A stretch of DNA of 64,000 nucleotides from CAVXWV01 sp963695415 (GCA_963695415.1 CAVOGL010000001.1:1-64000), one strand, 5' to 3'. Positions 1 through 10,339 are shown, counted from the stretch's first letter. Made by a program: numbers and translations. The notes: generated by a model not told the origin, from the letters alone.

Positions 1-724
1 TTATGCTGGGATGGTGCTTCTGGATCAATTCGATAACAGGCAGATAAACATGATCATACCAATCCCCAACAGCCTCATGAAAGGTATTTTTCGTGATCGA
101 TTTCCAACAATTGATGGTAGCCCTTGATATTCTCCAGCAACCTGGGGTATTGTCCAGGAGTAAGTGAAACGGACGCCATTTAGGTCTCAGACTATCCAGC
201 TGGGTTTCCCGACGGCAACTGGGAATACTCTGCCTTCAACAGAACTTCATCCAATTGATCACCGGCTTCGATGGTCACAGGGGGACTTGGGCATACTCCG
301 CGAGACATATGCCTGGATCGATGCAGCCCCTATTTGTTTCGCCACCGAGACGCGGTGATTGCCATCGATCACGAAATAAACCTCACCGATCTTGTAGATC
401 ACATGGAGGTAAGCCAGCCGTCCCGTTCGCGGCGACAACGATCTTCGCCCAACGACTTTGGGTCAACATTCCGACGAGGGCAGGAAGCTGCGGGTAAATC
501 TCGTAACGGTTGACACTCCCAATAATTGCGTTCAAAGGGATATTGTGTATGCCACTGGCTGAGAGTGCCCTGGATCTTGAGCTGTTGGCGAACTTCATCG
601 AAGGATAACAGACGGATATCTGCACCGGCGAAAACGGCTGAAAAATTCCTCCTAGGACGGCACGCCTGCGTGCCTGGTGAAAATCATCTAACGCCTGGGA
701 AATCGTATCTGAACCCGGACTCAT
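1..724 (-). pseudogene. ParB-like N-terminal domain protein, decayed, runs off the window
   Basis: Read on the minus strand, recognisable blocks appear in different frames. They are an N-terminal stretch with HNIPLNAIIGSVNRY, then VIYKIGEVYFVIDGNHRVSVA (positions about 340-400), and near the window edge YDHVYLPVIELIQKHHPS. The GNHRVSVA motif is the hallmark of the ParB/Srx-like domain found in many Chloroflexota proteins annotated as ParB-like or universal-stress-linked regulators. Several frameshifts separate the blocks, so no intact product is possible. The gene continues beyond position 1. Function in the ancestor is unknown; a DNA- or nucleotide-binding role is family inference only. Confidence 0.6.
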
Positions 725-893
725 CCAATGGTCTCCATGTAATTACAGCAGAATTATAATAGGATTTGGACCACATAACGGTTGGCACAAATCTCAAGGA
801 TGATTGGATGGCAGAACTATAAACCACCAAAGAGAAATGATTGCAATGAAAGGAACAACGTAATGACCATTCGCATGCCACCTTTTTTGCACG

Positions 894-1439
894 ATGTGTT
901 CGGTGAATCCCAGACCCTTTCTCAGCTCCTGGCAATCATTCTTTTTGCACTGGATCGACCACGTTCTTGTTCCTGGCATATCCTCAGATGACCGTGAGCC
1001 TGCCATTCTGGAAATCCTGATCGCCTTTCTGCTCATCCTGATATTACTGCCGGCAGCGTCGCCAATTTCACCCGCTCCACCAGCAATTATTATTGCCGGT
1101 AAGAACAATCGAAGCCGGGTGGTCTTCATCCTTATCCATGTGCACATCTTTACTGCTTGCCTGGCTGCTGGGATCTGGATGGCTTGGCGCTATCGTAGTT
1201 GGGGGTACACCATCGCCGGCGCACTGGTGGTGAACGCCCTGACCGGGAATACCCATCAAAAATTCACCGTGGGATTACTGCTCTGTCCTTGGCATTGCCA
1301 TCATCGTTACAGGCTTCAAATGCCTGCCGATTTCCTGATGGTCTCACTGCTATTTTTGGTGAAGGTGCTTTATGCCTTTGCTGTGGATCACTACCCTTTC
1401 AGAGGTGACCCAGGTAAACAATCCAACGGGGGTAAATAA
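894..1439 (+). pseudogene. possible membrane-protein remnant
   Basis: An open frame of about 180 codons contains two or three strongly hydrophobic stretches, for example around ILIAFLLILILLPA and the segment ending WRYRSWGYTIAGALVVNALTG. No family is recognised. Charge and residue patterns break down in the middle (1240-1330), where a neighbouring frame reads better, which suggests frameshift decay like that of the flanking genes. It could be a chance open frame. Nothing is seen between it and the carbonic anhydrase remnant beyond AT-rich sequence. Confidence 0.25.
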
Positions 1440-1581
1440 TAAGGTATATACGCAGTATAATTATTTGTCGGGTTTTAAATAAACTAATTTCCAAGCCCAT
1501 CCTTGGAATGCTGAACAAATTTCCCATCCGTCTGTGTGCTGAGTGGCTGTTCTCAAACTGCTGCCGAATAAGGAGATCCAA

Positions 1582-2343
1582 ATGAAAAGGACATTCAATT
1601 ACGTTTTTTCCCTGTGCTTTTGGCAGCGCTTTTTGGAATGAGTGCTTGTGCCCCTCAAAACACTCCTGCACCTTCGGCGGAGCCTGCACATTGGACATAT
1701 GAAGGCGAAGAAGGACCAACCTTTTGGCTATTTAGCACCCGCATATGAAGCGTGCGGAAGGCAAAAAGCCAATCACCTGTTGATATTTCTGCGCCCGACG
1801 AACAAGATATAGTATATTGCCTTTCACTACCAGCCAAGTGAAGTGAGTATTTGAATGGGCACACCGCCCGAAGTAAATTATGACGCCTGCAGTTATATTG
1901 AACTCGACGGCGTCCGTTATGATCTGGCACAATTCCATTATCACGTGCCGATGAACACGAAGTCAATGGAGAATTGTTTGCCGCTGAACTGCACATCGTC
2001 CACAAAAACGCAGATGGAGGTATTCGCCGTTGTTGGCTTATTGGTACAAAGAGGCGGACAAATCTGGTGTTCGATCCCTTTATCAATAACTTGCCTGCTG
2101 AAAAATCGGATGTAAAAGACGCTGGCGTGAAAATCAACGCTGCCGGATTATTGCCCAGCGTGCAGACCACTTTCCGATACAGCGGTTCACTCGACCACAC
2201 CCCCATGTTCGGAAGGTGTAAATTGGCTGGTTATGACTGCACCTGTTGAATTGTCGTCAAACCAATTGAGCAAACTGAAGAGCCTCTTCGAGGGCAATAA
2301 CCGTCCCGTACAACCTTTAATGACCGTCCATTTGTCTAAATAA
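1582..2343 (+). pseudogene. alpha-carbonic anhydrase, multiply frameshifted
   Basis: The gene starts with ATG at 1582 after an AGGAG site and a hydrophobic leader typical of exported alpha-type carbonic anhydrases. In shifting frames one can read the zinc-site region (FHYQPSEV, LAQFHYHVP, FAAELHIVHKNADG), the NLVFDPFINNLP loop region and the C-terminal NNRPVQPL that is characteristic of the family. The His residues of HYHVP and ELHIVH are the zinc ligands in intact members. At least five frame changes and an internal stop show it is dead, or very poorly sequenced. The ancestral role was periplasmic CO2 hydration. Confidence 0.75.
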
Positions 2344-2415
2344 TACTCCCTAGTTTTTCTTTTTAGGAAACCTCTGTGAAAAATGCGCCCAACAAATCGT
2401 GCGCCTGACGAATAG

Positions 2416-2916
2416 ATGAGGAAGATGAATTGAAGCCAAAGTTGATCTTTATCCAGGTGAAGCCTGGACAGGAAAAGCACCTGTGCCGAGATATTGTTCA
2501 AGCGCATGCTGTATTCCGCCTGGCTTGACGGTGACGACGTTGGCCAGCTAATTCCTGGTCGCTTGATGACCCCAGACTGCGCACCAGCGACATAAACATG
2601 GCGTTTGTGCTGCAAACGTATCTTCAATCCAGGTTCGATTATGTTATTCTTTCGCTCCATTGTTTTAAGTGATCCATACATCACTTCCCGTATCTGGATA
2701 ATTTACCATGTTGAATACTATCTGCTGTTTTTTACCTTGATGTGTGATGAGGAACCTCTGACCAAAGAGCCAGAACAAGAGACGATCAGGCTGATCCTTA
2801 CTTCATGTTGCTCGGAACAGACGAGAGCGCTCACCAATACCATCAAAATTGATACTGCCAATAAGCAGCCGGAAGAAGTTGTCGATGAAATGCTTTCCGT
2901 TATTCATGGTACTTAG
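2416..2916 (+). pseudogene. P-loop nucleotide kinase/AAA-type remnant
   Basis: Patching three frames gives a small P-loop kinase. A beta strand KLIFI is followed by a degraded Walker A of the type GEAWTGKST, then DIVQAHAVFRL, DDPRLRTSDINMAFVLQTYLQSRFDYVIL (Walker B-like strand), SDPYITSRI, LLFFTLMCDEE and the end TANKQPEEVVDEML. This order matches small adenylylsulfate-kinase or chloramphenicol-phosphotransferase-like ATPases. Frames change at least four times, so it is inactive. The exact subfamily and start are uncertain. Confidence 0.45.
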
Positions 2917-2976
2917 CCTTTGGGTATCTTTCAGCGTCTTTCACCTGCCAGAGCCGACCTGACAAACGATTGGCGA

Positions 2977-3746
2977 ATGAACTGGGAGAGCTACAAAGTG
3001 ATCGATAGGAGTTACAACAGGCACGCATGGGATAGGAGGTTGTAAAGGGAGTGTTTGGACATTGCCCGTTGACCCATCTGTGATCGCCTGTGCTTCGAGG
3101 AGATAGACTGGCACATCGTGCTGACACCGACCAGGCCTGTGCCGGAGGATCGGTTCCCGCCTTTGAAAGGTAAGAAGGTGCTTCGTTTGGCTTGTGGAGG
3201 CGGACAACAAGGTCCGGTATTAGCTGCAGCAGGAGCCGAAGTGACAGTACTGGATAATTCTCCCAAGCAGCTGGAGAGAGACCGGATGGTTGCCCAAAGA
3301 GAACAACCTCAGCCTAGGGACTGAATTGGGCGCAGCACGCGATCTGAGGTGCTCCGATGAACAATTTGACCTGGTCATCATCACTGGACATGTTTTGTTG
3401 ACGATATTACGGTGGTTTGGAAGGAAATCTCGGATTTTGAAACGGTCTGGCATTCTGATAGCTGGCTGCGGAAATCCTATCGAATACATTTTGATCTGAA
3501 AGCCTGGATTTTAGGGCAATTAGTGGTTAGGTGACATACCCTATTCAGACTTAGTCGATTCTGACTGAATAAGAACGATTAATCGTTGCAAAGGATGAGC
3601 CGCTGTGTGGGTCATTCATTGCGCGATTCATTCAGGGGCAGATAGAAGGATCATCGATTGTTGGGTTTTATGGTAACAATAAAAACGGTGGTCCTCTGGA
3701 TGAGTTTATTGATAGCAGCTTCGTAACCAGGGCGGTCAAGCTGTAA
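2977..3746 (+). pseudogene. class I SAM-dependent methyltransferase, decayed
   Basis: Motif I is clear in one frame: KKVLRLACGGGQQGP, followed by LAAAGAEVTVLDNSPKQLERD, the SAM-binding GxGxG-type loop and the acidic residue of strand 2. Other frames give DEQFDLVI, a hydrophobic strand, ILKRSGILIAG and a C-terminal FIDSSFVTRAVKL. Frameshifts at about 3020, 3100, 3320, 3390 and 3520 break it. Intact homologues are small-molecule methyltransferases of about 260 residues. Its stop overlaps the start of the next remnant (TAATG at 3744-3748), so the two were probably one operon before decay. Confidence 0.65.
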
Positions 3747-4197
3747 TGCGTCACACTCGCCAGGAAGTCATCCAACGCACGATTTAGGAGTTCGAACACC
3801 TGGGATCGTCTCGTTGCCAACTTATCAGATCAGGATTGGAATAGGCTGCTTCCCAGACCCAGGGCGAAGTATCCTGTGGACCGTGAAAGATGCACTGGCG
3901 CACATTACCCATTGGAAAGCCGACACGCTCAGAAAAATCAGGCATCAACCTATACCGCCAGAAGAGAAGGGACTGATCTGGACGGACCAAACCGCCTCAT
4001 CTACGAGCGTTGGAGAGACCGTTCCCCGCAGGAAGGTTTTATCCTGGCACAGGCAGGTTCAGGAGGTAAGTCCTGGCTGCTCTTCAAGCCGCACCTGAAG
4101 AATGGTTCAGCGGAGGGAGCGCCGGCAGGAATGGCCCTTTGATCTTGACGCCCACTCCAGCTACCATCGAGTTAAGGATATCGAGCCCGCCTGCTGA
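3746..4197 (+). pseudogene. DinB/ClbS-DfsB-type four-helix protein, decayed
   Basis: Alternating frames give MRHTRQEVIQRTI, the family signature WTVKDALAHITHWKADTL, IYERWRDRSPQE, VLSWHRQVQE and a C-terminal LDAHSSYHRVKDIEPAC. These are the helices of the ClbS/DfsB branch of the DinB-like superfamily (four-helix bundle with a His-based metal site). At least four frameshifts are needed to connect them. It follows the methyltransferase remnant with a TAATG overlap. Confidence 0.6.
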
Positions 4198-4439
4198 GAA
4201 GTCAACGTAATCAGTGCCACTTTCTTGCAGCTAAGGCGTGTCATTGGCTTCGGTATTTGGAATGAGGCAAGTATTCTGTAACACGCGGCGATGATGCCAA
4301 TGAAAGGATCGAAGAGCTGGAACACGATAGCAGCCCCCAGAAAACTTCGCGCCCACCGCGCCTTTGCGTGAGATAATACCCATGAAACATAACATAAAAG
4401 GAACCCCACCTGGAGGGACATTCATGCCGCAGAGCATAC
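4198..4439. other. intergenic, no gene recognised
   Basis: This stretch of about 240 bp has short open frames on the minus strand with hydrophobic segments (for example FLGAAIVFQLFDPFIGIIAACYRI in one frame). They match no family that I can name and are interrupted by frame changes. It may be another decayed membrane protein, but this cannot be supported. Confidence 0.3.
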
Positions 4440-5576
4440 AGACGGGCTCGGGTTGAGCCTGGCTGCTACCTCTCGCTGCTCTCGAACGCCGAGGGCGCCG
4501 CTGTTGCTGCGTGCGAGTACCCGACCGGCGCCAAGGGTCAGGGCGGGATGGCAGCGTCGACCCCGACCCACGGTCCGTATCAGCGCGACCTGGGCACCGG
4601 CTGGAAGGTGCGCCCGTCCCGTGGGCGTCCCGGCCCAGGGCGAGACGCTGGTGCTGGCGGATATCGACGGACCCGGGGCGATCCCAGCAAATCTGCGATG
4701 ACCCCGACCGGCAATTACCGCTACACCATCCTGCGCTTCTACTGGGACGGCGAAGACACGCCCTTGGTCGAAGTGCCCATCGGTGATTTCTTCGCCAGCG
4801 CTTTCACCAATTACAACACCTTCCGCCCGATCGCCTCACTGCCTGTCTGCGTGAACCCCGGCAACGCGTTCAACTGCTCTGGGAGATGCCGTTCCGTAGT
4901 CACTGCAAGATCACCATGGAAAATATCGGCTTCGAAGGGATGACGATCTTCTACCAGGTCAACTATACCCTGACGGACGTGCCGCCCGACGCTGCCTACT
5001 TCCATGCGCAGTTCCGGCGCACCAACCCGCTGCCGTATAAGGATGTTTACATCGTCCTCGACGGCGTGCGGGGATGGGGTCAATACGTCGGCACTTCCAT
5101 GGCGTGGCAGGTGAACAACAACGGCTGGGGGGGCGAGGGCGAGATCAAGTTCTATCTCGACGGCGACCTGCCCGGTGGTGTGGTGGGCCGCAACGTCAAG
5201 GACACGGCGGTGAGTGCTATCCGACGATTTGCGGCACCGGCACGGAGGACTATTTCTGGGCTCGTATAACTTCGAGAACAAGGCCACGAAACAGTACCAG
5301 GAGTTCACCACCGCCTACGCCGGGATGCCGCACGTGGTCCGCCCGGACGGCGTCTACGAGTCGAACACCCGCTTCAGCCTGTATCGCTGGCACATCATGG
5401 ACCCGGTGCGTTTCAAGCAAGACCTGGCAGTGACCATGCAGGCGCTCGGGTGGCGCTCCGGTGGGCGCTACCTGCCCAACCAGGACGACATCGCCTCGAC
5501 GGCCTTCTGGTACCAGGCTGAACCGCACGCACCTTTCCCGGCTCTGCCGGGGCGCGATGAGCTGGAGATCATATAG
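4440..5576 (+). pseudogene. DUF2961 (GH172-like) protein, frameshifted
   Basis: Three frames together give a recognisable DUF2961 protein. The N-terminus is degraded around a GETLVLADIDGPGAI motif, then come GNYRYTILRFYWDGEDTPLVEVPIGDFFAS, FNYNTFRPIASLPVCVNPG, MENIGFEGMTIFYQVNYTL, DGVRGWGQYVGTSMAWQ, EIKFYLDGDLPGGVVG, TICGTGTEDYF and a C-terminal DDIASTAFWYQAEPHAPFP. The family folds as a jelly roll, and members classified as GH172 act on difructose anhydrides or arabinofuranosides. Breaks lie near 4600, 4690, 4885, 5210 and 5262. GC content is visibly higher than in the flanking remnants. Confidence 0.7.
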
Positions 5577-5615
5577 GTCAGCGACCATTTTCAAGCAAAA
5601 GCGCAGGTGCCATCC

Positions 5616-6238
5616 ATGACCACACAAAAATGGGGCGGGTTAGCCTCCTTCGTGCTGGCTCTGGTTTTTATCGTTCCAAACTTGATCTACCTGGTGGGAA
5701 ACTTACGCGACCCTCTCGGTCCATTTGGCTATGACCTCGCCGATTTCCTCTACGGACCGGTGTGGGCTGCCTGCCTGGTCAGCATGGTCTTCGTCCTGCG
5801 CGAGAGTTTCGCAGGGCGCGCCCCGAGCCGCATGTCCCTGGCGCTCATCTCGGCGTTTATTTCAGCCGGGTTTATCGTCTGTGTCGCCTGTATCTGCGCG
5901 CCAACCGCCATTACCATATCGCCCACCCCGAGCTGGGTCTGGAAAACTCGACGACGGTTTTGGTGGTATGGACTAACCTGGTGGCAGGTGTGATGGCGGC
6001 GGGGTATCACTTCCTGGATGGACACTGGTCCTGGTCGGTTCCGCCGGCTGGACCAGCCGTTATTTTCCGTGAGTTTTGTGTGTGTTTGTACCTGGCGGCT
6101 GGGTTAGCCAGTCTGTTTGTCTATCTGCGCCCGGAACTGGAGGGATTCGTCCTTATGCTGGGGATTGTGATCAGTGTCTGGCAGGGTGTCCTCTTTTGGA
6201 TTGCTAAACCAGGCGTGGAACAGGTAGAGGATGATTGA
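5616..6238 (+). pseudogene. multi-pass membrane protein, frameshifted
   Basis: The first half (5616 to about 5900) gives three hydrophobic segments, LASFVLALVFIVPNLIYLVG, FLYGPVWAACLVSMVFVL and LALISAFISAGFIVCVAC. The frame then shifts and the second half reads ANRHYHIAHPELGLENSTTVLVVWTNLVAGVMAAGYHFLDG, ending in two more membrane segments and GVEQVEDD. About 205 residues and five to six membrane helices would result after correcting one frameshift near 5895-5910. The family is not recognised. The stop overlaps the following DinB gene, which suggests co-transcription. ATG 5616 is chosen over GTG 5607; neither has a good ribosome site. Confidence 0.5.
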
Positions 6239-6239
6239 G

Positions 6240-6736
6240 ATGACCATCATCGACAATGAGATGTTATGGAACCAATTTGGGATCACTATCGACAGCTTCG
6301 GCGACGCCCTGCGAGACTGCCCGGATGAGCTGTGGGAGACACAATTATGGGAAGACCAGCCCGACCAGTGGGTGGCAGCGGGTTTCTCGGCGTTCTGGTA
6401 CCTGTGCTACCACACGCTCTTCTGGCTGGACCTCTACCTGACCGGGGCGGAGATTCCTCCCGCCTGAGCCTTTCGACCTGGTCGAGATGGTGGATGATGA
6501 GGTCCTGCCGCGCACCTACACCCGAGCAGAATTACTCGGTTACCTGGATCTCTGCCAGCGAAGGTGCCAGGAGACGATCGACTCACTCACCACAGAACAA
6601 TCCCAACACATCTGCACGTTCCCCTGGGGAGGTGCCTTTCGGGGAGCTGCTGCTGTACACCATGCGCCACGTGCAGGAGCACGCCGCCCAGCTGCATTTA
6701 TTCCTGGGGCAGCAGAGGGGGAAATTCAAAGCATAA
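6240..6736 (+). pseudogene. DinB family protein, frameshifted
   Basis: The start ATG at 6240 lies beside the stop of the preceding membrane protein. Frame one carries the N-terminal helices and the WVAAGFSAFWYLCYHTLFWLDLYLTG segment with the metal-site His of DinB-like proteins. After a shift near 6455 a second frame gives PFDLVEMVDDEVLPRTYTRAELLGYLDLC, and after another near 6625 the last part reads FGELLLYTMRHVQEHAAQLHLFLGQQ with the second His pair (RHVQEH). The corrected length of about 165 residues fits the DinB superfamily. Two small indels are enough to explain it, so it may be recent decay or sequencing error. Confidence 0.6.
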
Positions 6737-7368
6737 ATTCACACTGGCATGTGAGTAAAGTCATTTCTGGCTCTCGAATGAAATGAGCTGCTGGATGGGT
6801 GAGGATTCCTGATCCAATTGAGTTCAACCCCCGGCAGACAGGAAGAAGCGGTTTCCAGCGTCAGGAACCGCTTCTTTTTTTTAATGGCGGTTATTAAGAA
6901 ACTCATTGCGGACCATGATGAAGTGTCGGTCTTCACAATAAGGTTCGAACATCTGGTTTCTTGTGTCGGCGAGAAGGAGTGAAGGCATCTACTTCCAGAT
7001 CAGCGAGGAGATCGCTTCGGCTCCAAAAGCGCTCCTCGCGATGACACGAGATTCCCATCATCGCGAGCCGCTAGCGCTTTCCCAGTGGTCAACGATTATA
7101 ATCATCCGTATACCATAAGAATTGAAAAGCCTATGAACACAACTCGCATTCCTGATGGCGTAAACGACCAGTAAATTCCTGTGTAATTATTATTAGTACA
7201 TGCTACGGTAATTGACTGCATTTTTGTTTTGACAAGCACCATCAACCAATTCCTATAAAAACTCTTTACCTGTAGCAAATTGTACTGGTACCATGGACAT
7301 CCGAATCATCTGATCAGCAAATCACAACTCTTCCTCGAACTTCCCTTAAATGAGAAAAAGGGGCTCAA
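6737..7368. other. intergenic region with terminator, no gene
   Basis: About 630 bp without a supportable coding region. It contains the terminator at 6843-6882 and a stretch around 7000-7075 with the imperfectly repeated, inverted motif tcgcgatga / tcatcgcgag, reminiscent of dispersed intergenic repeats. An AT-rich segment (7170-7320) precedes the TIR gene. Confidence 0.4.
6843..6882 (+). terminator. Rho-independent terminator after the DinB gene
   Basis: AAGCGGTTTCC and GGAACCGCTT form a GC-rich stem (one bulged T) around the loop AGCGTCA, followed directly by a run of T residues. It lies about 110 bp after the stop of the DinB-type gene. Confidence 0.75.
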
Positions 7369-8675
7369 ATGACACTTGACGTGTTTATAGTTACTCAACG
7401 AAAGATAAGGTAGTCGCAGATACTATCGTTGCCGCATTGGAACAGCACGGATATCGCTGCTGGTATGCGCCGCGCGAGTATTAAACCTGGCGCGGGCTGG
7501 GGGAAGCGATTACGGATGCGATTGACGAGTGTAAGATCTTCGTCATGGTTTTCTCCAAGAGCTCCAACCAGTCCAAACGGGTGCTGGAAGAAGTGTTTTT
7601 TGCCGTCACAGAAGGGAAAACCGTCATCCCCTTCCGTATCGAAAATCTCGACCCCACCGGCGCAATGCGCCTGCACCTCTCCATGCTTCACTGGCTGGAT
7701 GCTTACCAGCCTTCATGGCATGCGCATCTCGAACGCTTGATTGAGAGTGTCTCCGCAGAACTTGGGCTGCAGGAAACCTCCGCCCGTCAACGCTCGAAGC
7801 ACCCGCCGTGCCGGCTGCCAGCGAGCCAGAGAAAAAAAGGGTAAAAGTATCCTGGTTGTGGATTGGGCTGGTTGTATTACTGGCCGGATTGCTGAGCGTT
7901 TCTGGTTTTTGGTGGCTGGTAATCCGCCCCAAAAATGAAGCCTCCCAGCTAACCGCCATCGCTTTATCCAGTTATACTACGGATGCCGTCCAATCCCCCA
8001 CCCAAACTTCTACCTCCACACCCCGACCGTCGGCAACTGCCACTCAGCACCCCCCGACCAACAGCCACGCCGCACCCCCAGTCGCAACCGCCACGCCAAC
8101 CGAGGTGCCTGCCTGGGTGACTGAATTTGCCGACCCGATCAGATCATTGCTCGAGGGTCATCCTCCTAATCAGTATGCGGATTTTTTTGATCTTGAGTAT
8201 AAAAGCCCTCTGCCTACCTGGCTGAGACTTAGGTAGATGTCCTGATTACATGAAGCCAGAAGTGATCGATGGATGGCTTGTTTGGAAAATGACTGCGAGA
8301 TGACGTGGACATGTGGTACCCCGATTTCGTGATCGAAATGGACCGTTCGCCATCTGACTAAATCGAGAATGGCCATGGATTTTCATTTTCGCCACCGGGG
8401 ACCTGGCTATAGATTTCATCCGGACCAGATTGCATTTTTAGAAAGTGATCCGCGAGGAGCTGCCGAGTACGGTAATGTCGGTGTTTCCCTGGTTGATCCC
8501 TATCGAGTTACAAATCATCGTCAAAGGGCACGAAACTGCACTCTACATTAACGACCAAGCCGATCCTGTATGACAAGCTGACAGACAGCCTTCAAAAGCG
8601 GTGAGGCGAGTTGGGTTGTTAGCGATCTCATGCGAAGTTGCTTTCGATACAATTTTATGTTTGGGATTTGAATAA
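7369..8675 (+). pseudogene. TIR-domain, single-pass membrane receptor-like protein, decayed
   Basis: The start ATG is at 7369. A TIR domain is readable over about 150 residues: KDKVVADTIVAALEQHGYRCWYAPR, AITDAIDECKIFVMVFSKSSNQSKRVLEEVFFAV, KTVIPFRIENLDPTGAMRLHLSMLHWLDAY. After a frameshift near 7810 one frame gives a lysine-rich segment, a membrane helix (WLWIGLVVLLAGLLSVSGFWWLV) and a Thr/Pro-rich linker. Further shifts from 8215 on leave pieces of a beta-sandwich end (YPDFVIEMD, GNVGVSLVDP, KGHETALYIND). The layout is cytosolic TIR, membrane helix, extracytoplasmic lectin-like sandwich. The region equivalent to the TIR catalytic Glu reads VLEEVFFAV. Multiple breaks mean it is inactive as it stands. 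Confidence 0.6.
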
Positions 8676-8686
8676 CCTCAAATAGC

Positions 8687-9190
8687 TCAAATAGCCCAGA
8701 TCGATTTGATCGTCTCCTCCTGGCCAAAACCCTGAGGGAAGGCCGGGCTGGGGGTATTGGCATGGAGAAACTGGCGATTACCAACCGGATCAATCACCAG
8801 GTCAGCGCAGGCCGCGAAGCCAGGCAACTCCACAAAGCCGTTCGGGTCATGCTGCTTGACCCACTCCCAGGCGTACCACAGCCAGGCATTGCGCTCTGCT
8901 TCGGGTGGTGGGCAAACCAACGGATCACATCCCAGCCCCACATCTAATTGCGGTCATCGATTATATCGATTTCGTCGATCTTCTCAGACATGTTCTCCCT
9001 ACCATGACCGCTTAAGTCCATATTTTCGAACTCCACCAGGAAAGGTAGAGAATCGCATTGCCAACCGCGGAAGCAAGTTCCACTGGTCGACCTGCACCAG
9101 CTGCAAGAACCCAGCATTATCGATGGTTTTTGAAGGAAGTCGCAATTCTTCTGGTCAGAAGATCATGCAAAGGAATACCGGCGGACGGAG
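8687..9190 (-). pseudogene. unrecognised protein, C-terminal part readable
   Basis: On the minus strand the last 70 or so codons read like a real protein: CPPPEAERNAWLWYAWEWVKQHDPNGFVELPGFAAC, then NRQFLHANTPSPAFPQGFGQEETIKSIW and a stop at 8687. Just upstream another frame gives LVEFENMDLSGHGREN and SEKIDEIDIIDD. The Trp-rich segment and HANTPSPAFPQGF suggest a soluble enzyme or binding protein, but I do not recognise the family. Frameshifts near 8945 and 9060 break it. Confidence 0.35.
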
Positions 9191-9283
9191 GGAGGGGAAA
9201 GGGGATTGTACATGACCCTGCCCCAGAGCGCTTATGTGACCCGCATCGTCCAGGGGGCGCTCTTTGGCTTTTCGGGTGATTAA

Positions 9284-9341
9284 AACCTTGCGAAGGTTGT
9301 TATCAAAACTTTATCCTATGGAAGAAAACCTTCGCAAGGTT
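9284..9341. repeat. inverted repeat with CCTTGCGAAGG core
   Basis: AACCTTGCGAAGGTT (9284-9298) pairs perfectly with AACCTTCGCAAGGTT (9327-9341) across a 28-nt loop. The same 15-bp arms recur at 10347-10381. It sits between two decayed minus-strand genes and could act as a bidirectional terminator, or be a dispersed hairpin repeat. Confidence 0.6.
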
Positions 9342-9342
9342 C

Positions 9343-9580
9343 TCAAGGCACCAGCCTGAGTGTTGTGGCTCTCGCCTCCCCGGTCACCATGGGGGCAACG
9401 TACTGGGGGTAGCGGCTGTACTTGGTCTGGTAGACGGTATCGATGCGATCGTTGATCTCCTGAGAGGATTCCTCCACGAAAGCAACCTCCTTGCCCACAC
9501 CACCTGCCTGGATCGTACCTTCCGGGTTCGCCAGTGCAGCCCGGTACCATGCCCCACCACCTCCCTTGTAAGAGCGCACG
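9343..9580 (-). pseudogene. DUF2255 family protein, 3' remnant
   Basis: The C-terminal end of a DUF2255 protein is readable: RSYKGGGGAWYRAALANPEG, AGGVGKEVAFVEE, INDRIDTVYQTKYSRYP and the end PMVTGEARATTLRLVP. The N-terminal half, normally starting with a short beta strand and Arg-rich turn, is missing; sequence upstream of about 9580 no longer matches. The family has no assigned function. Its stop lies at the edge of the preceding inverted repeat. Confidence 0.55.
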
Positions 9581-9655
9581 GAAATCAGTAAAGAAATTTT
9601 CAACGAATTGTCTAGCTCCAGGCAATGCAATAATCCAGTAAAATTATAATCACAA

Positions 9656-10339
9656 GTGATATCTATCCGGATTTTCGATACTCCCGTCAAGATTAAACTC
9701 ACCGTCCTGCCGTTCCTGCTGTTGGGTTGGGCAGGCGTCACCTGGCTGAGCCTTGACCAGCATCCAGGACGCAGCATATGGCAGGGATTGCTCATCGGGT
9801 TCTTCGCGATGGTTCTGCTCCTGTTTGCCGATTTTGGGCACGCCCTCGCCCACATCTTCAGCGCTCGCTATGCAAAAGCGCCCATGGACGAGATCCTGAT
9901 TGCCGGGGATATGCCGCGCACCATTTATTTCGACAACGATGTCGCCCCCATAGTGCACCGTACTCGTGCCCTGGGTGGACCGATCTTCAGCGCTTGTTTT
10001 TTGCTTCTCAGCGTGTCGGTATATGCCATTACGCCGGAGGGTTCTGTCTTGAGAGAGCTGGCAGCCTGGTCGACAGCCGGTCATGCCTTCATTTTTTTCG
10101 GCAGCCTGCTGCCACTGCCTATTGTGGATGGGGGCACAATTTTCAAGTGGACGCTGGTTGAGCGGGGGAAAACTGAACGAGAAGCCGAGATCATCACTCG
10201 AAGAGTCGATTGGGCGATGGGCATCATTGCCGCGATCATTGGGATCGCCATGATCGCCATGAGGAATTGGATTGCAGGTGCAGCCTTATTCGTCATCAGT
10301 GCTGTCATTTTTGGGGTTGCCGCCGGGAAGGTAAAGTAG
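9656..10339 (+). CDS. M50-like membrane protein with degenerate protease motif
   Basis: A 227-residue intact multi-pass membrane protein with a GTG start at 9656; no clear ribosome site is seen. The layout resembles site-2 (M50) metalloproteases: hydrophobic helices around residues 13-65, then ADFGHALAHIFSARYAKAPMDEI (about 62-85), and much later LPLPIVDGG (about 158-166), which matches the third-ligand DG motif. In active M50 enzymes the first motif is HExGHALA. Here the first His is Ala and the catalytic Glu is Asp, so only the second His remains. It is therefore probably not a protease. The function may be binding or scaffolding, and this is inference. Confidence 0.55.
   Translation: MISIRIFDTPVKIKLTVLPFLLLGWAGVTWLSLDQHPGRSIWQGLLIGFFAMVLLLFADFGHALAHIFSARYAKAPMDEILIAGDMPRTIYFDNDVAPIVHRTRALGGPIFSACFLLLSVSVYAITPEGSVLRELAAWSTAGHAFIFFGSLLPLPIVDGGTIFKWTLVERGKTEREAEIITRRVDWAMGIIAAIIGIAMIAMRNWIAGAALFVISAVIFGVAAGKVK

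Noticed and set aside
6452..6475. Second selenocysteine candidate at the stop in the DinB gene
   Set aside because: The following sequence requires a frame change, so it is a frameshift, not a recoded TGA.
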